Positions 1 through 6,159 of a stretch of DNA of 8,892 bases are shown here, one piece after another. Below the pieces are notes generated by a model. It ran no database searches. It was not told where the DNA came from and saw only the letters and a list, made by a program, of their open reading frames with translations. This stretch comes from JAJYTL01 sp046705265 (GTDB lineage: Bacteria; Pseudomonadota; Alphaproteobacteria; Ferrovibrionales; Ferrovibrionaceae). A program made the translations under genes and the position numbers. Within the stretch, counting starts at the first letter, position 1. Every line of letters begins with the position of its first letter. The stretch spans positions 1 through 8,892 of the forward strand of contig JBJKQL010000093.1 of the NCBI GenBank assembly GCA_046705265.1, read 5' to 3'.

Positions 1-120
1 ATACCTCCAGGGGCGCCAACTCCACCCGCCGCCCCGTCTCACCACTGCCTGATACCCTATCGCGATGGTTGAAATTCCATCCTAAACCCGGCCACCTTAG
101 CCAGGGCAACTGCCGAATTT

Positions 121-147
121 AGGTTTAATGGTTCGACGTTGAAACCT
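121..147. repeat. Inverted repeat AGGTTT/AAACCT
   Basis: AGGTTT (121-126) is the exact reverse complement of AAACCT (142-147). With G141 bulged, the two arms can extend inward by two A-U pairs. The run after it (TTAATAT) is not a true U-tract, so a terminator is possible but weak. It could mark the end of a transcript entering from the left. Confidence 0.3.
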
Positions 148-177
148 TTAATATACGAAGAAATCAGTGCCGGCATC

Positions 178-288
178 ATGAGCGCCGTCAATTTCGACCT
201 GCAGGCCGAACGCTGGCCCGATCAGAGAGGCGACCGCGTTCGTGTGTTCGTGCGCGGCAAGTTCTATCCCGTTAGAAATTGGGAATGA
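178..288 (+). CDS. Possible small ORF or gene remnant, 36 aa, unknown
   Basis: An ATG at 178 opens a 36-residue frame beginning MSAVNFDLQAERW and ending FYPVRNWE before TGA at 286. The frame is open upstream to about 100 but has no better start, and no Shine-Dalgarno is visible before 178. Third codon positions are mostly G or C, as in the real genes nearby, and the peptide is charged and basic, with a strand-like RVRVFVRGKFYPV segment. The opposite strand is open over the same bases (148-360, 70 aa) with similar composition, so coding bias does not decide between them. It may be a remnant of a lost gene. I assign no function. Confidence 0.15.
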   Translation: MSAVNFDLQAERWPDQRGDRVRVFVRGKFYPVRNWE

Positions 289-359
289 GTGCGGCGCGAG
301 CGGGGAACCGATGTTCTCCCCGCACGAGATTTGTTGGGCGATGATCCGTGCTGGGCGCA

Positions 360-378
360 AAGGAAAACGCTTTTCCTT
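360..378. repeat. 8-bp hairpin with CGC loop
   Basis: AAGGAAAA (360-367) and TTTTCCTT (371-378) are perfect reverse complements around a 3-nt CGC loop. The stem is A/U-rich rather than G/C-rich and the downstream bases (GATTGC) are not a U-tract, so it does not fit a standard intrinsic terminator. It could be a protein-binding dyad or a chance structure. Confidence 0.35.
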
Positions 379-649
379 GATTGCTCGCGGCGACGAGGGG
401 GCGACATCAGGTGTTGTCGACCGGACGCTTTGAACGCCTGATTTCTAAGTACCAAGCTCGGCGGTTAGCTGTGTTGGCGGCTGTTTTTCGTTCGCAATCC
501 GCACTTTATCTGCGTCATTCTCTTTGACTTCTGCTTTACAAAGGGTCTGTCGGGCGACAATGTTTAGACGCGCGTTAGTTGACGGAATAGATGGCAATTG
601 GAACGCCCGTGAATTCCAGGAACAAGCTGCTGCAGGAGTGAAAGCCGTA

Positions 650-688
650 GCCTGCCCCGGCTGAAGCAATCCCGACGAGCCGGCAGGC
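650..688 (+). repeat. 11-bp hairpin in the presumed leader of the ABC operon
   Basis: GCCTG (650-654) and CCGGCT (657-662), separated by a 2-nt CC bulge, pair with the continuous arm AGCCGGCAGGC (678-688). This gives 11 base pairs around a 15-nt loop. The element ends 72 nt before the ATG of the binding-protein gene and 59 nt before its Shine-Dalgarno. No U-tract follows, so it is not a standard terminator. It may be an operator, an RNA leader structure or an RNase-resistant 5' end for the operon message. It matches none of the riboswitch consensus sequences I know. Confidence 0.45.
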
Positions 689-760
689 AATTACGTTGCT
701 ACCCTGCGGCTGGCTGAGGACATAAAACCAAGGATATTGGAACGCAAGGGAGGATAGAGA

Positions 761-2098
761 ATGCGGAGAAATGACGTGCCAAAGGTGCCCCGGGGTTCGC
801 ACGCTGATCTTTCTCGCCGTGATTTCGTTAAAAAGGCCGGCATCGGGGCGAGTGGCCTTGTGCTGACAAGCGGCTTTCCGGCTATGGCGCAGGCGGCTCC
901 TGCCGATACGCTTCGGATCGGCTTCGTCAGTCCGCTGACCGGTCCTTTGGGTGGCTTCGGTCAGGGCGATCCTTACATCGTGCATATTGTGCGCAAGCAC
1001 GTTGCCCATGGCTTCGTCATCCGAGGCAAACGCTATGCGGTCAGGATCATCGAGCGAGACACCCAGTCGGATCCCACCCGCGCAAGCCAGATCGCAAAGG
1101 AACTGATCAATCGCGACAAGGTCGATCTCATGCTTTCGACCTCGACGCCCGAGGTGGTCAACCCAGTGGCCGATGCCTGTGAGGCGGCCGGCGTGCCGAG
1201 CCTCTCCACGACTTGTCCGTGGGAGTCATTTTATTTCGGCCGTGGCGCAAAGCCGGGTCAACCCTCGCCCTTCAAGTGGAGCTACATCTTCAGCTTTGGC
1301 GTGGCGCAGTTCGCCAAGGCCTATACTGAGATGTGGAATGGCCCAGTGAAGACCAACAAACGCGTCGGCTTCTTGTTACCGAACGATGCCGATGGCAACG
1401 CTATCCGCGAGCATATGGTGCCGCTGATCGCGAAGGCCGGGTTCACCACCATCGATGCCGGTCCTTATGAGGACGGCACCACCGACTTTTCAGCGCAGAT
1501 TGCGAAGTTCAAGGCCGAGAACTGCGAGATATTCAATACCTTCCCGATTCCGCCCGACTTCGCGGTGTTCTGGCGTCAGGCGGCACAGCAGGGCTATACC
1601 CGGATGGTGAAGATCGCGCAGATCGCGAAGACCGGCCTGTTTCCCTCGCAAGTCGAGGTTTTGGGCTCTCTTGGCTATAACCTCGCGACCGGCATCTATT
1701 GGGGCCCGACCTTCCCGTATCGGTCGTCGCTCACGGGGCTGACCTCGCCTGAACTCACGAGGGACTACGAGAAGGCGACCGGACGCCAGTGGAACCAGCA
1801 GGTCGGCATGAGTCTCGCTCTGTTCGATGGCGGTTTCGCGGCGCTGAAGCAGAGCAGTAATCCCAAGAGCAAGGCAGCAGTAGTGAAGGCCTTGAGCACG
1901 CTCAAGGATACCACCCTCGTCGGGCCGATCGACTTTAGCAAGGGACCGGTGCCGAATTGCTATCCGACGCCGATCATCGGTTCACAATGGATCAAGGCGA
2001 AGCCTGGCTCGAAGTACAAGCTTGGCCTCGTGGTGGTCGATAATGCCGACGACCGGCGTGTGCCCGTCGCTGCGAAGCTGAAGCCCTATAACGCCTAA
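761..2098 (+). CDS. Liv-type ABC transporter substrate-binding protein, Tat-exported
   Basis: This is the periplasmic receptor that captures a small molecule and delivers it to the LivH/LivM channel. The 445-aa product starts with a long basic region and the twin-arginine motif S18-R-R-D-F-V-K24, then a hydrophobic stretch (about 26-42) and an AMAQA cleavage region near residues 41-46, so folded export by Tat is predicted. The mature part opens with LRIGFVSPLTGPLGGFG (51-67), typical of the Peripla_BP_6 (LivJ/LivK-like) fold. The D-x-x-S-D-P-x-x-A segment (100-108) and the STSTPEVVNPVADACEAAGVP stretch (126-146) are family signatures. The start is fixed by a strong GGGAGGA Shine-Dalgarno (748-754), 6 nt before ATG. 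It heads the five-gene importer operon. Ligands in this family include branched-chain amino acids, amides, urea and aromatic acids; sequence alone does not choose among them. Confidence 0.92.
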   Translation: MRRNDVPKVPRGSHADLSRRDFVKKAGIGASGLVLTSGFPAMAQAAPADTLRIGFVSPLTGPLGGFGQGDPYIVHIVRKHVAHGFVIRGKRYAVRIIERDTQSDPTRASQIAKELINRDKVDLMLSTSTPEVVNPVADACEAAGVPSLSTTCPWESFYFGRGAKPGQPSPFKWSYIFSFGVAQFAKAYTEMWNGPVKTNKRVGFLLPNDADGNAIREHMVPLIAKAGFTTIDAGPYEDGTTDFSAQIAKFKAENCEIFNTFPIPPDFAVFWRQAAQQGYTRMVKIAQIAKTGLFPSQVEVLGSLGYNLATGIYWGPTFPYRSSLTGLTSPELTRDYEKATGRQWNQQVGMSLALFDGGFAALKQSSNPKSKAAVVKALSTLKDTTLVGPIDFSKGPVPNCYPTPIIGSQWIKAKPGSKYKLGLVVVDNADDRRVPVAAKLKPYNA

Positions 2099-2105
2099 TT
2101 TCGAG

Positions 2106-2861
2106 ATGGGGTTGGAGTTCGCCCCGGCGCCGGCGGCGACGCCTATCCTTGCCGGCGCCGGGGTCGTAAAAAGGTTCGGCGCCCTTCTCGTTCTCGACAA
2201 GGTTGATTTCGCCATTGCCGGCAATGAAGCAGTCGGCATCGTCGGCCCGAACGGCGCCGGCAAGACGACCTTGCTGAATGTGCTTTCAGGCGCGCAGCGG
2301 CCGAGCCTTGGATCCGTGCGCTTCCGGGATATGGATGTGACGAATGTTGGGGCGGCTAACCGCTGCCGTCTTGGCATTGCGCGCTCGCATCAGATTCCGC
2401 GCCCCTTCGGCGGTATGACCGTGTTCGAGAATACTTTCGTCGCGGCTACCGCTGGTGGCGAGTACAGGAGCCGCGAAGCCTACGAGCGTTGCATCCAGGC
2501 GCTTGATCTTTGCGCCATGCTGGGCCATGCGAACCGCCGTGCCGAAACTCTGGGCCTATTGGCTCGTAAGCGTCTTGAGCTGGCGCGGGCCCTCGCCACT
2601 GATCCGGTAGTGCTGCTCCTTGATGAAATCGGCGGCGGTCTGACCGACGCCGAAGCCGGCCAGTTGGTCGAAACAATCCGCGAGCTTCGCCGCCGCGGTA
2701 TCGCGATCGTCTGGATCGAGCATATCGTTCATGTCCTTCTGCAAGTGGTCGAGCGGCTGGTCTGCCTCGATGGAGGCCGCGTAATAGCCGATGGCGGGCC
2801 CAAGGCGGTGATGGAGGATCCGGCGGTGATCAGCGCCTATCTCGGGCAGGGTGTTGCGTGA
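2106..2861 (+). CDS. Liv-type ABC transporter ATP-binding protein (LivG-like)
   Basis: Cytoplasmic ATPase that, paired with the next gene's product, powers the importer. The 251-aa protein has Walker A GPNGAGKT (47-54), a Q-loop at Q96 in RSHQIPRPF, Walker B VVLLLDE (168-174) and a switch histidine H206 in WIEHIVH. It is unusual where the ABC signature should be: residues 148-156 read TLGLLARKR instead of LSGGQxxR or the LivG form LxYGQQRR, and Walker B is followed by IGGGL rather than PxxGL. From memory, a rhizobial subgroup of LivG-like ATPases has similar RKRLELARAL and DEIAGGL wording, so this is probably a subgroup trait and not decay. The ATG lies 7 nt after the binding-protein stop with no good Shine-Dalgarno, which suggests translational coupling. 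The frame is otherwise intact. Confidence 0.9.
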   Translation: MGLEFAPAPAATPILAGAGVVKRFGALLVLDKVDFAIAGNEAVGIVGPNGAGKTTLLNVLSGAQRPSLGSVRFRDMDVTNVGAANRCRLGIARSHQIPRPFGGMTVFENTFVAATAGGEYRSREAYERCIQALDLCAMLGHANRRAETLGLLARKRLELARALATDPVVLLLDEIGGGLTDAEAGQLVETIRELRRRGIAIVWIEHIVHVLLQVVERLVCLDGGRVIADGGPKAVMEDPAVISAYLGQGVA

Positions 2862-3586
2862 CTCGGCTTATGGTCGAAAATCTTGATGTCCGCCATGGTC
2901 TGTTGCGGGCGGTGCGTGATGTCAGCTTCACCGTCGCGAAGGGCGATATCTTTGCCCTCGTCGGCGCCAACGGTGCTGGCAAGACAACGTTGCTCCGGGC
3001 GATTGCTGGTGCCCACAAGCCGGTCGACGGTCGCATTCTCTTCGACGGCGTCGACATCACCCGCTTCAGCGCCCACAAGCGGGTCGCCATGGGTATCGCA
3101 TTGGTGCCGGAGGGGCGGCGGCTCTTTCCCTCGATGACGGTGGAAGAGAATCTCCTCGTTGCGGGCGCCGTGCGGCGGCCCGGCCCTTGGAACATCGCGA
3201 CGGTTCTCGAAGCCTTTCCTCTGCTTGCTCCCCGGCTCAAAGCGCCGGCGCATAATCTTTCCGGCGGCGAGCGGCAAGCAGCAGCGATCGGCCGCGCGCT
3301 GATGACGAATCCCCAGCTTTTACTCCTTGATGAAGTATCGCTTGGCCTCGCGCCGGTTGCGGTGGACGCGGTCTACAATTCACTTAATGTTCTCATCGGT
3401 TCCGGCACCACCATTCTCCTCGTCGAACAGGACCTCAACCGCGTCCTGGCTGTTGCGAGCTCCATCGCCTGCATGCTGGAAGGACGCATTCAGCTCGAAG
3501 GCATGGCGAACACGCTGACGCGCGAGCAGATTACGGAGGCCTATTTCGGTCTTCGGCGAACGAGGGGTGGAGCGGAACACGCATGA
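2858..3586 (+). CDS. Liv-type ABC transporter ATP-binding protein (LivF-like)
   Basis: Second ATPase of the importer, 242 aa. Motifs are complete: Walker A GANGAGKT (36-43), the LivF-type PEGRRLFPSMTVEENL block (84-99), a canonical signature LSGGERQ (134-140) and Walker B LLLLDE (154-159). The usual switch histidine is Q191 in LLVEQDL, a normal LivF feature. Translation starts at GTG 2858, overlapping the livG stop by four bases (GTGA), with CAGGGTG (2846-2852) as ribosome binding site; an in-frame ATG at 2870 would remove only four residues. In a LivG/LivF heterodimer this protein supplies an intact signature motif facing LivG's nucleotide, while LivG's signature is degenerate, so the two ATP sites should not be equivalent (inference). 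Confidence 0.93.
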   Translation: MTRLMVENLDVRHGLLRAVRDVSFTVAKGDIFALVGANGAGKTTLLRAIAGAHKPVDGRILFDGVDITRFSAHKRVAMGIALVPEGRRLFPSMTVEENLLVAGAVRRPGPWNIATVLEAFPLLAPRLKAPAHNLSGGERQAAAIGRALMTNPQLLLLDEVSLGLAPVAVDAVYNSLNVLIGSGTTILLVEQDLNRVLAVASSIACMLEGRIQLEGMANTLTREQITEAYFGLRRTRGGAEHA

Positions 3587-3599
3587 AGCGAATACGGCG

Positions 3600-4502
3600 A
3601 TGATCTGGCTCAACCAAATTATCAACGGTGTTCTGCTCGGCGGTTATTACGCGCTTATCGCCTGCGGGCTCTCGCTTATGTTTGGCGTGATGAACATCAT
3701 CAATCTGGCGCATGGCGATCTTGCGGTGCTCGGTGCATTCCTGGTTTGGCTGATTTCGGTACATACAGGCATCTCACCCTTTGTCGCTTATATCGCCGTA
3801 TTGCCGACGATGGCGGCTATCGGGTGGCTGTTGCAGCGGACAATCCTGGACAAAAGCCTGCGCGCCGGAATTCTAATTCCGATTCTCAGTACATTCGGCC
3901 TCGCCATCGTGATCGAGAACCTGCTGTTCTCGGAGTTCGGCGCTGATTCGCGCTCGCTCGCGAGCGTCATGGGGAGTCTTTCGTATGATAGCTGGGCGCT
4001 GACCAGCCAGATCTACATCGGCAAGCTCGCGGTGCTGATTTTCGCCGTCGCGGTGTTGCTGCTTCTCGGTTTGCATATTTTTCTCAAACAGACCACGCTC
4101 GGGCGCGCCATCCGCGCGACGTCTGAAGACCCCGACACGGCGGAGCTTGTGGGTATTAATGCGCGGGCGGTCTATGCGACTTCGGCGGCGATCGCGGTCG
4201 CAACGGTCTCAGCTGCCGGCCTTTTCCTCGGCATGCGCGCGAGCTTTGCGCCCTATGCGGGGCCGGCGCAGCTCATTTTCGCCTTCGAGGCAGTGGTCAT
4301 TGGCGGTTCGGGTTCGCTCTGGGGTACGCTTGTCGGCGGTATTGTACTGGGTGTCGCGCAAAACATCGGCGCGCAGATCAATCCGAACTGGTTTCTTCTC
4401 GCCGGTCATCTCACCTTTCTTGCCGTTCTGATCGGCCGCATCTTCTTTAAGGAAATGATGACGCACGGCATGATTCCGATCCTTCTCGGGCGGCGCTCGT
4501 GA
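3600..4502 (+). CDS. Liv-type ABC transporter permease (LivH-like)
   Basis: Inner-membrane channel subunit, 300 aa from ATG 3600. It is strongly hydrophobic, with about eight predicted membrane segments, and carries the LivH hallmarks GGYYALIACGLSLMFGVM (14-31), NLAHGD (35-40) and EAVVIGGSGSLWGTLVGG (230-247). The cytoplasmic coupling loop GRAIRATSEDPDTAELVGI (168-186) is where the ATPase docks. I prefer ATG 3600, 13 nt after the livF stop, because LivH proteins normally start only a few residues before the first hydrophobic segment. The frame extends to GTG 3567, which would overlap livF and add 11 polar residues without a spaced Shine-Dalgarno. The protein pairs with the LivM-like product encoded next. 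Confidence 0.92.
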   Translation: MIWLNQIINGVLLGGYYALIACGLSLMFGVMNIINLAHGDLAVLGAFLVWLISVHTGISPFVAYIAVLPTMAAIGWLLQRTILDKSLRAGILIPILSTFGLAIVIENLLFSEFGADSRSLASVMGSLSYDSWALTSQIYIGKLAVLIFAVAVLLLLGLHIFLKQTTLGRAIRATSEDPDTAELVGINARAVYATSAAIAVATVSAAGLFLGMRASFAPYAGPAQLIFAFEAVVIGGSGSLWGTLVGGIVLGVAQNIGAQINPNWFLLAGHLTFLAVLIGRIFFKEMMTHGMIPILLGRRS

Positions 4503-5539
4503 AATCAATGGCATTTATCACCGTTCAGCGTTGGACCTCGGTCTCGGTCCTCGCCATTGGCTTTTTGATCGTTCTTGTGGTCTTGCTTGGTTTTGCGCCG
4601 TTGGCGTTCGGCGCCAACGTGGTCGATAAACTGATCACGCTCTACATCTACGTCATCATCGCCACGATGTGGAACGCTCTCGCCGGCTACGCGGGTCTCG
4701 TCTCCGTTGGACAGCAAGCTTTCTTCGGCCTCGGCGCCTATGCGGCAATTCGGCTATCGAACGCTGGCATCGAACCCTATCCGGCCCTTGTGTTGGGTGC
4801 GGTGGCGGGTGGCCTGATCGCGATACCGCTCTCGTGGGTGATATTGAGATTGCGCGATGGGGAATTCGCAATCGGCATGTGGGTGGTTGCCGTGGTTGCG
4901 CACTTGCTCGTGGTGCAGGACAAGTTGATCAACGGTGAAACCGGAACCTCGCTCCGCGCCATTACCATCTATGCCGCCGATGCCCGGCGCGCCTATACGT
5001 ACTGGATGGCGCTTGGTGCCATGGTTTTGTTTCTTGTCTTGATCTTCATTCTGTTGCGAAGCCGCCTTGGTGCGTCGGTGCAGGCGATCCGAGATGACGA
5101 GGAGGCCGCTTCCGCCGTCGGTGTTCGGGTACTTCAAGGGAAGGTGATCATCTTCGTTCTTGCCGCGTTCGGTGCCGCTGCCGCCGGCGCGCTCTGGCTC
5201 GCGACGGCCATTACCTTTCAACCGGCCACGTATTTCGGCGTGCAGTGGTCGGCCTACATGATCTTCATGGCGCTCGTTGGCGGCCTCGGCACCTTCGAAG
5301 GGCCGATCTTTGGCGCAGTCCTGTTTTTCCTGGTTCAGGATATTTTTGGCGAGATCGGTGTGTGGTATCTGGTTGGCCTTGGGTTGGTCGCCATTTTCTT
5401 TGCGCTCTTCATGCCTCGCGGCATTTGGGGTTCGATCGAGGATCGTTTCGGCATCCGCTTGATGCCGGTTGGGTACCGGTTGCGCCTGCCGCATAAGGCG
5501 GCAGAGGCGGGCGAGGGAGAAGACGCGCTGTATTCGTGA
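4499..5539 (+). CDS. Liv-type ABC transporter permease (LivM-like)
   Basis: Second channel subunit, 346 aa. The family signature LAGYAGLVSVGQQAFFGLGA spans 61-80, the coupling loop RSRLGASVQAIRDDEEAASAVGV spans 187-209, and GGLGTFEGPIFGAVLFF spans 261-277. Translation is taken from GTG 4499, whose GTGA overlaps the livH stop by four bases; ATG 4508 is an equally plausible start three residues in. The tail beyond the last membrane segment (about 310-346) is polar and cytoplasmic. This is the last gene of the operon; no clear terminator follows it before the promoter of the fluoride unit, so some readthrough into the riboswitch leader is possible. Confidence 0.92.
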   Translation: MKSMAFITVQRWTSVSVLAIGFLIVLVVLLGFAPLAFGANVVDKLITLYIYVIIATMWNALAGYAGLVSVGQQAFFGLGAYAAIRLSNAGIEPYPALVLGAVAGGLIAIPLSWVILRLRDGEFAIGMWVVAVVAHLLVVQDKLINGETGTSLRAITIYAADARRAYTYWMALGAMVLFLVLIFILLRSRLGASVQAIRDDEEAASAVGVRVLQGKVIIFVLAAFGAAAAGALWLATAITFQPATYFGVQWSAYMIFMALVGGLGTFEGPIFGAVLFFLVQDIFGEIGVWYLVGLGLVAIFFALFMPRGIWGSIEDRFGIRLMPVGYRLRLPHKAAEAGEGEDALYS

Positions 5540-5569
5540 CGCCGTGCCTTGGCATTGTCAGAAACCGGC

Positions 5570-5599
5570 TTGCCCGCGGCGGCGCTTCACATCTATAAC
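5570..5599 (+). promoter_or_regulatory. Probable sigma-70 promoter of the fluoride unit
   Basis: TTGCCC (5570-5575) and TATAAC (5594-5599) are separated by 18 nt. A start site near 5606 would lie just upstream of the aptamer, which begins at 5613, as expected for a riboswitch leader. The position supports the call more than the -35 box does. The crcB unit therefore probably has its own promoter, apart from the Liv operon. Confidence 0.5.
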
Positions 5600-5612
5600 T
5601 CTTGCACCGATT

Positions 5613-5663
5613 GGGCATGGGGTCGCCCATTAACCGCCAGCCGTGGCTGATGACTCCTGTCGC
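5613..5663 (+). ncRNA. Fluoride riboswitch aptamer (crcB motif)
   Basis: The leader carries the conserved crcB-motif words in order: GGGCATGG, CGCCC, TTAACCGCC, GGCTGATGACTCCTGT. Pairing is consistent with the known fold: GGGC (5613-5616) with GCCC (5625-5628); GGGGTC (5619-5624) with GACTCC (5652-5657), including one G-U pair; and CAGC (5638-5641) with GCTG (5646-5649). Such RNAs bind fluoride through magnesium ions and usually turn on fluoride exporters (established for this class). The next gene is crcB/fluC, which agrees. The aptamer is followed by a transcription-attenuation platform, listed separately. Confidence 0.93.
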
Positions 5664-5702
5664 AGTATGCTCGCGGCGGGAGTGTGCCCGAAACAACCCG
5701 CC
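5653..5702 (+). promoter_or_regulatory. Expression platform: alternative antiterminator and anti-antiterminator helices
   Basis: Two mutually exclusive helices share GGCGGG (5675-5680). (a) ACTCCTGTCGC (5653-5663) pairs with GCGGCGGGAGT (5673-5683) over 11 bp, two of them G-U; this consumes the aptamer strand GACTCC and occupies GGCGGG. (b) GGCGGG pairs with CCCGCC (5697-5702) over 6 bp, which includes the 5' arm of the terminator. Inferred logic: with fluoride, the aptamer holds GACTCC, GGCGGG is free, the antiterminator forms and crcB is transcribed; without fluoride, helix (a) forms and leaves the terminator arm free. A third small hairpin, CGGG (5677-5680) with CCCG (5687-5690), also competes. 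Confidence 0.7.
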
Positions 5703-5719
5703 AAGTAGCGGTTTTTTTT
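5698..5719 (+). terminator. Intrinsic terminator of the fluoride riboswitch
   Basis: CCGC (5698-5701) and GCGG (5708-5711) form a short G/C stem around a CAAGTA loop, followed directly by eight T residues (5712-5719). The lower stem may gain two A-U pairs with one bulged C. It lies 36 nt before the crcB ATG, so it can only serve as a regulated attenuator. Confidence 0.8.
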
Positions 5720-5755
5720 GTGCCCGGCGGTCAGCGCCGAAGGAAAGGGACCGGG

Positions 5756-6139
5756 ATGTCGTATCTTTGGGTAGCGCTTGGTGGTGCCTTGGGGAGCCTT
5801 GGCCGTTACTGGTTTTCCGCCATATTGCCAGAACTGGTCGGCCGCACGTTTCCCTGGGCCACTATTCTGGTGAATATCGGCGGCTCGTTTGTAATCGGGC
5901 TGTTCGCAACCCTGACGGGGCCAGAGGGAAGCTGGCTGGTGCCGACCGATGCCCGCGCCTTCGTCATCGTCGGCGTTTGCGGCGGCTTTACCACTTTCTC
6001 ATCGTTCAGTCTGGAAACATTGAATCTGGCGCGAAACGGCGAATGGCTGACCGCCGGCGGCAACATTCTGTTTTCGGTGACGCTGTGCATGATTGCGGTT
6101 TGGCTCGGATACGCGGTTGCCGTCGCTCTCAGCCGTTAA
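5756..6139 (+). CDS. crcB: Fluoride ion channel CrcB/FluC
   Basis: Small four-helix membrane protein that lets cytoplasmic fluoride escape; in this family it works as an antiparallel (dual-topology) dimer. The product is 127 aa, the usual length. Visible hallmarks are GGALGSLGRYWF (9-20), the VNIGGSFVIGLF stretch (39-50) with conserved N40, and VGVCGGFTTFSSF (72-84), which carries the TTFSSF phenylalanine track that lines the ion path. The start is ATG 5756, preceded by an AGGAAAGGGA ribosome binding site (5741-5750). The frame is open back to 5684, but that extension would translate the riboswitch terminator and its U-tract. It is transcribed separately from the Liv operon under fluoride riboswitch control and converges with the PrpF gene. 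Confidence 0.96.
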   Translation: MSYLWVALGGALGSLGRYWFSAILPELVGRTFPWATILVNIGGSFVIGLFATLTGPEGSWLVPTDARAFVIVGVCGGFTTFSSFSLETLNLARNGEWLTAGGNILFSVTLCMIAVWLGYAVAVALSR

Positions 6140-6159
6140 GGTCGGGGGTATTCGTACTG

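Larger units (their letters stand above)
1..760. other. Upstream region without a convincing gene
   Basis: No open frame here has a clear ribosome binding site or a recognisable family. Short frames run into the left edge on both strands (for example a minus-strand frame across about 1-122 ending in a GETGRRVELAPLEV-like stretch), and one could be the tail or head of a gene outside the window, but I cannot name it. The stretch does contain three inverted repeats (121-147, 360-378, 650-688), listed separately. The only strong translation signal is the Shine-Dalgarno of the binding-protein gene at 748-754. No promoter with two good boxes was found in front of that gene. Confidence 0.6.

Noticed and set aside
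524..554. TTGACT (524-529) as -35 box of the operon promoter
   Set aside because: No acceptable -10 box occurs 16-19 nt downstream; that stretch is G/C-rich.
600..760. A known riboswitch (cobalamin, TPP, glycine, guanidine) in front of the ABC operon
   Set aside because: A hairpin is present but none of the conserved sequence words of these classes could be found.
3567..3599. GTG start for the LivH-like permease
   Set aside because: It would overlap livF and add 11 polar residues with no correctly spaced ribosome binding site; ATG 3600 fits the family's short N-terminus.
4754..5494. Minus-strand 246-aa open frame
   Set aside because: It lies wholly antisense to the LivM-like permease, has very polar, low-order composition and no recognisable motif or ribosome binding site; it is a shadow of high-G+C codon use.
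5684..5755. Upstream start that would extend CrcB by 24 residues
   Set aside because: The extension encodes the riboswitch terminator stem and U-tract; ATG 5756 has a good ribosome binding site and gives the normal family length.
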